A stretch of DNA of 64,000 nucleotides. Source: Ralstonia soli (GTDB lineage: Bacteria > Pseudomonadota > Gammaproteobacteria > Burkholderiales > Burkholderiaceae). The notes under the pieces were generated by a model. That model was given only the letters and a program-made list of their open reading frames with translations. It was not told where the DNA came from and ran no database searches. The translations under genes and the position numbers were made by a program. Each line of letters opens with the position of its first letter. Position 1 is the stretch's first letter. The stretch spans positions 558,001 through 622,000 of the forward strand of contig NZ_JAMXHT010000004.1 of NCBI RefSeq assembly GCF_023955655.1. Direction: 5' to 3'. Below are positions 63,598 to 64,000 of the stretch, one piece after another.

Positions 63598-64000
63598 ATG
63601 TCGAATTCCCAAGTTGTTGTGATTACCGGCGTGTCCTCGGGCATCGGCCGTGCCACCGCTGCAAAGTTTGCCCTGCGCGGATACCGCGTATTCGGCACTG
63701 TGCGCAATCTCGCACGCACGCAGCCCATCGCCGGTGTTGAACTGGTCCAGATGGATGTCCGCGATGAAGCCTCGGTTCAGCAGGGCATCGAGGCCATCAT
63801 CGCGCAAGCCCAGCGCATCGATGTGCTGGTCAACAGCGCTGGCGTGAGTCTGCTCGGCGCGACTGAAGAGACGTCGATTGCCGAAGCGCAAACGCTGTTC
63901 GACACCAACGTGTTCGGCGTCTTGCGGACCACGCGTGCCGTATTGCCGCACATGCGCGCCCAACGCTCGGGGCGCATCGTCAACATCAGTTCGGTGCTCG
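63598..64000 (+). CDS. Short-chain dehydrogenase/reductase (5' part, cut by the window edge)
   Basis: 134 codons are in the window. NAD(P) motif T-G-V-S-S-G-I-G starts near residue 10 and the N-S-A-G motif near 80 is a variant of N-N-A-G; the catalytic Y-x-x-x-K should follow beyond the edge. AGAAAGAAA precedes the ATG at 63598. It begins 49 bp after the outer-membrane factor gene and may be co-transcribed. Substrate unknown. Confidence 0.85.
   Translation, partial: MSNSQVVVITGVSSGIGRATAAKFALRGYRVFGTVRNLARTQPIAGVELVQMDVRDEASVQQGIEAIIAQAQRIDVLVNSAGVSLLGATEETSIAEAQTLFDTNVFGVLRTTRAVLPHMRAQRSGRIVNISSVL

Noticed and set aside
1-64000. CRISPR arrays, rRNA genes, complete insertion sequences, conjugation genes
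   Set aside because: No regularly spaced repeats, rRNA sequence, transposase with terminal repeats, or transfer genes were recognised by reading.

Overview
The window looks like a chromosomal segment of a beta-proteobacterium of the Burkholderiaceae, most plausibly Ralstonia or Cupriavidus. This is inferred from GC-rich coding sequence, Burkholderiales-like gene families, a CCA-encoding tRNA-His next to dusA, and a NodT-type efflux system. The species is not proven from the sequence alone. It divides into a sulfonate-catabolism block, a small catabolic block, a 30-kb island in a tRNA gene, a dusA-linked integrase with decayed DNA, and an efflux operon.

Positions 1-16045 form a taurine (2-aminoethanesulfonate) dissimilation block: an ABC importer (tauABC), a two-subunit taurine dehydrogenase (tauY, tauX), sulfoacetaldehyde acetyltransferase (xsc), phosphate acetyltransferase (pta), a TauE-type sulfite exporter, and the molybdenum sulfite dehydrogenase SoeAB (soeB runs off the left edge). 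Together they would import taurine, deaminate it to sulfoacetaldehyde, split that into acetyl phosphate and sulfite, make acetyl-CoA, and oxidise or export the sulfite. A CobS/CobT-like AAA+ ATPase and VWA pair lies inside this block with no visible cobalamin context.

Positions 16594-22482 carry a FadR-type GntR regulator divergent from a DUF3311 / sodium:solute symporter / amidohydrolase operon with two clear operator boxes, then an alpha/beta hydrolase overlapping a DUF3182 protein.

Positions 22937-53210 are a genomic island in tRNA-His. The last 27 nt of the tRNA, inside a 34-bp perfect direct repeat, recur 30,240 bp away, and a deleted tyrosine integrase abuts the intact tRNA. The island carries accessory metabolism: acyl-CoA ligase with an ActP-type symporter, NTF2-like protein, LysR with a quinone oxidoreductase, SDR with a LuxR/MalT-type regulator, a Tat-signal crotonase, Hsp31/glyoxalase III, a soluble MCP-Cache protein, amidase with an AtoE transporter, and a MocR regulator divergent from cyoABCD-cysI-DUF934. 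Several remnants show decay (SDR, GMC oxidoreductase, isochorismatase-like hydrolase). A second integrase remnant just outside the left repeat suggests tandem insertion at the same tRNA.

Positions 53346-57064 hold dusA, an intact integrase at its 5' end (dusA is a known integration hotspot) and 1.5 kb of decayed DNA. Positions 57065-64000 hold an RND efflux operon (pump and adaptor) with a TetR repressor, two matching palindromic operators, a divergent outer-membrane factor gene, and the start of an SDR gene cut by the right edge.
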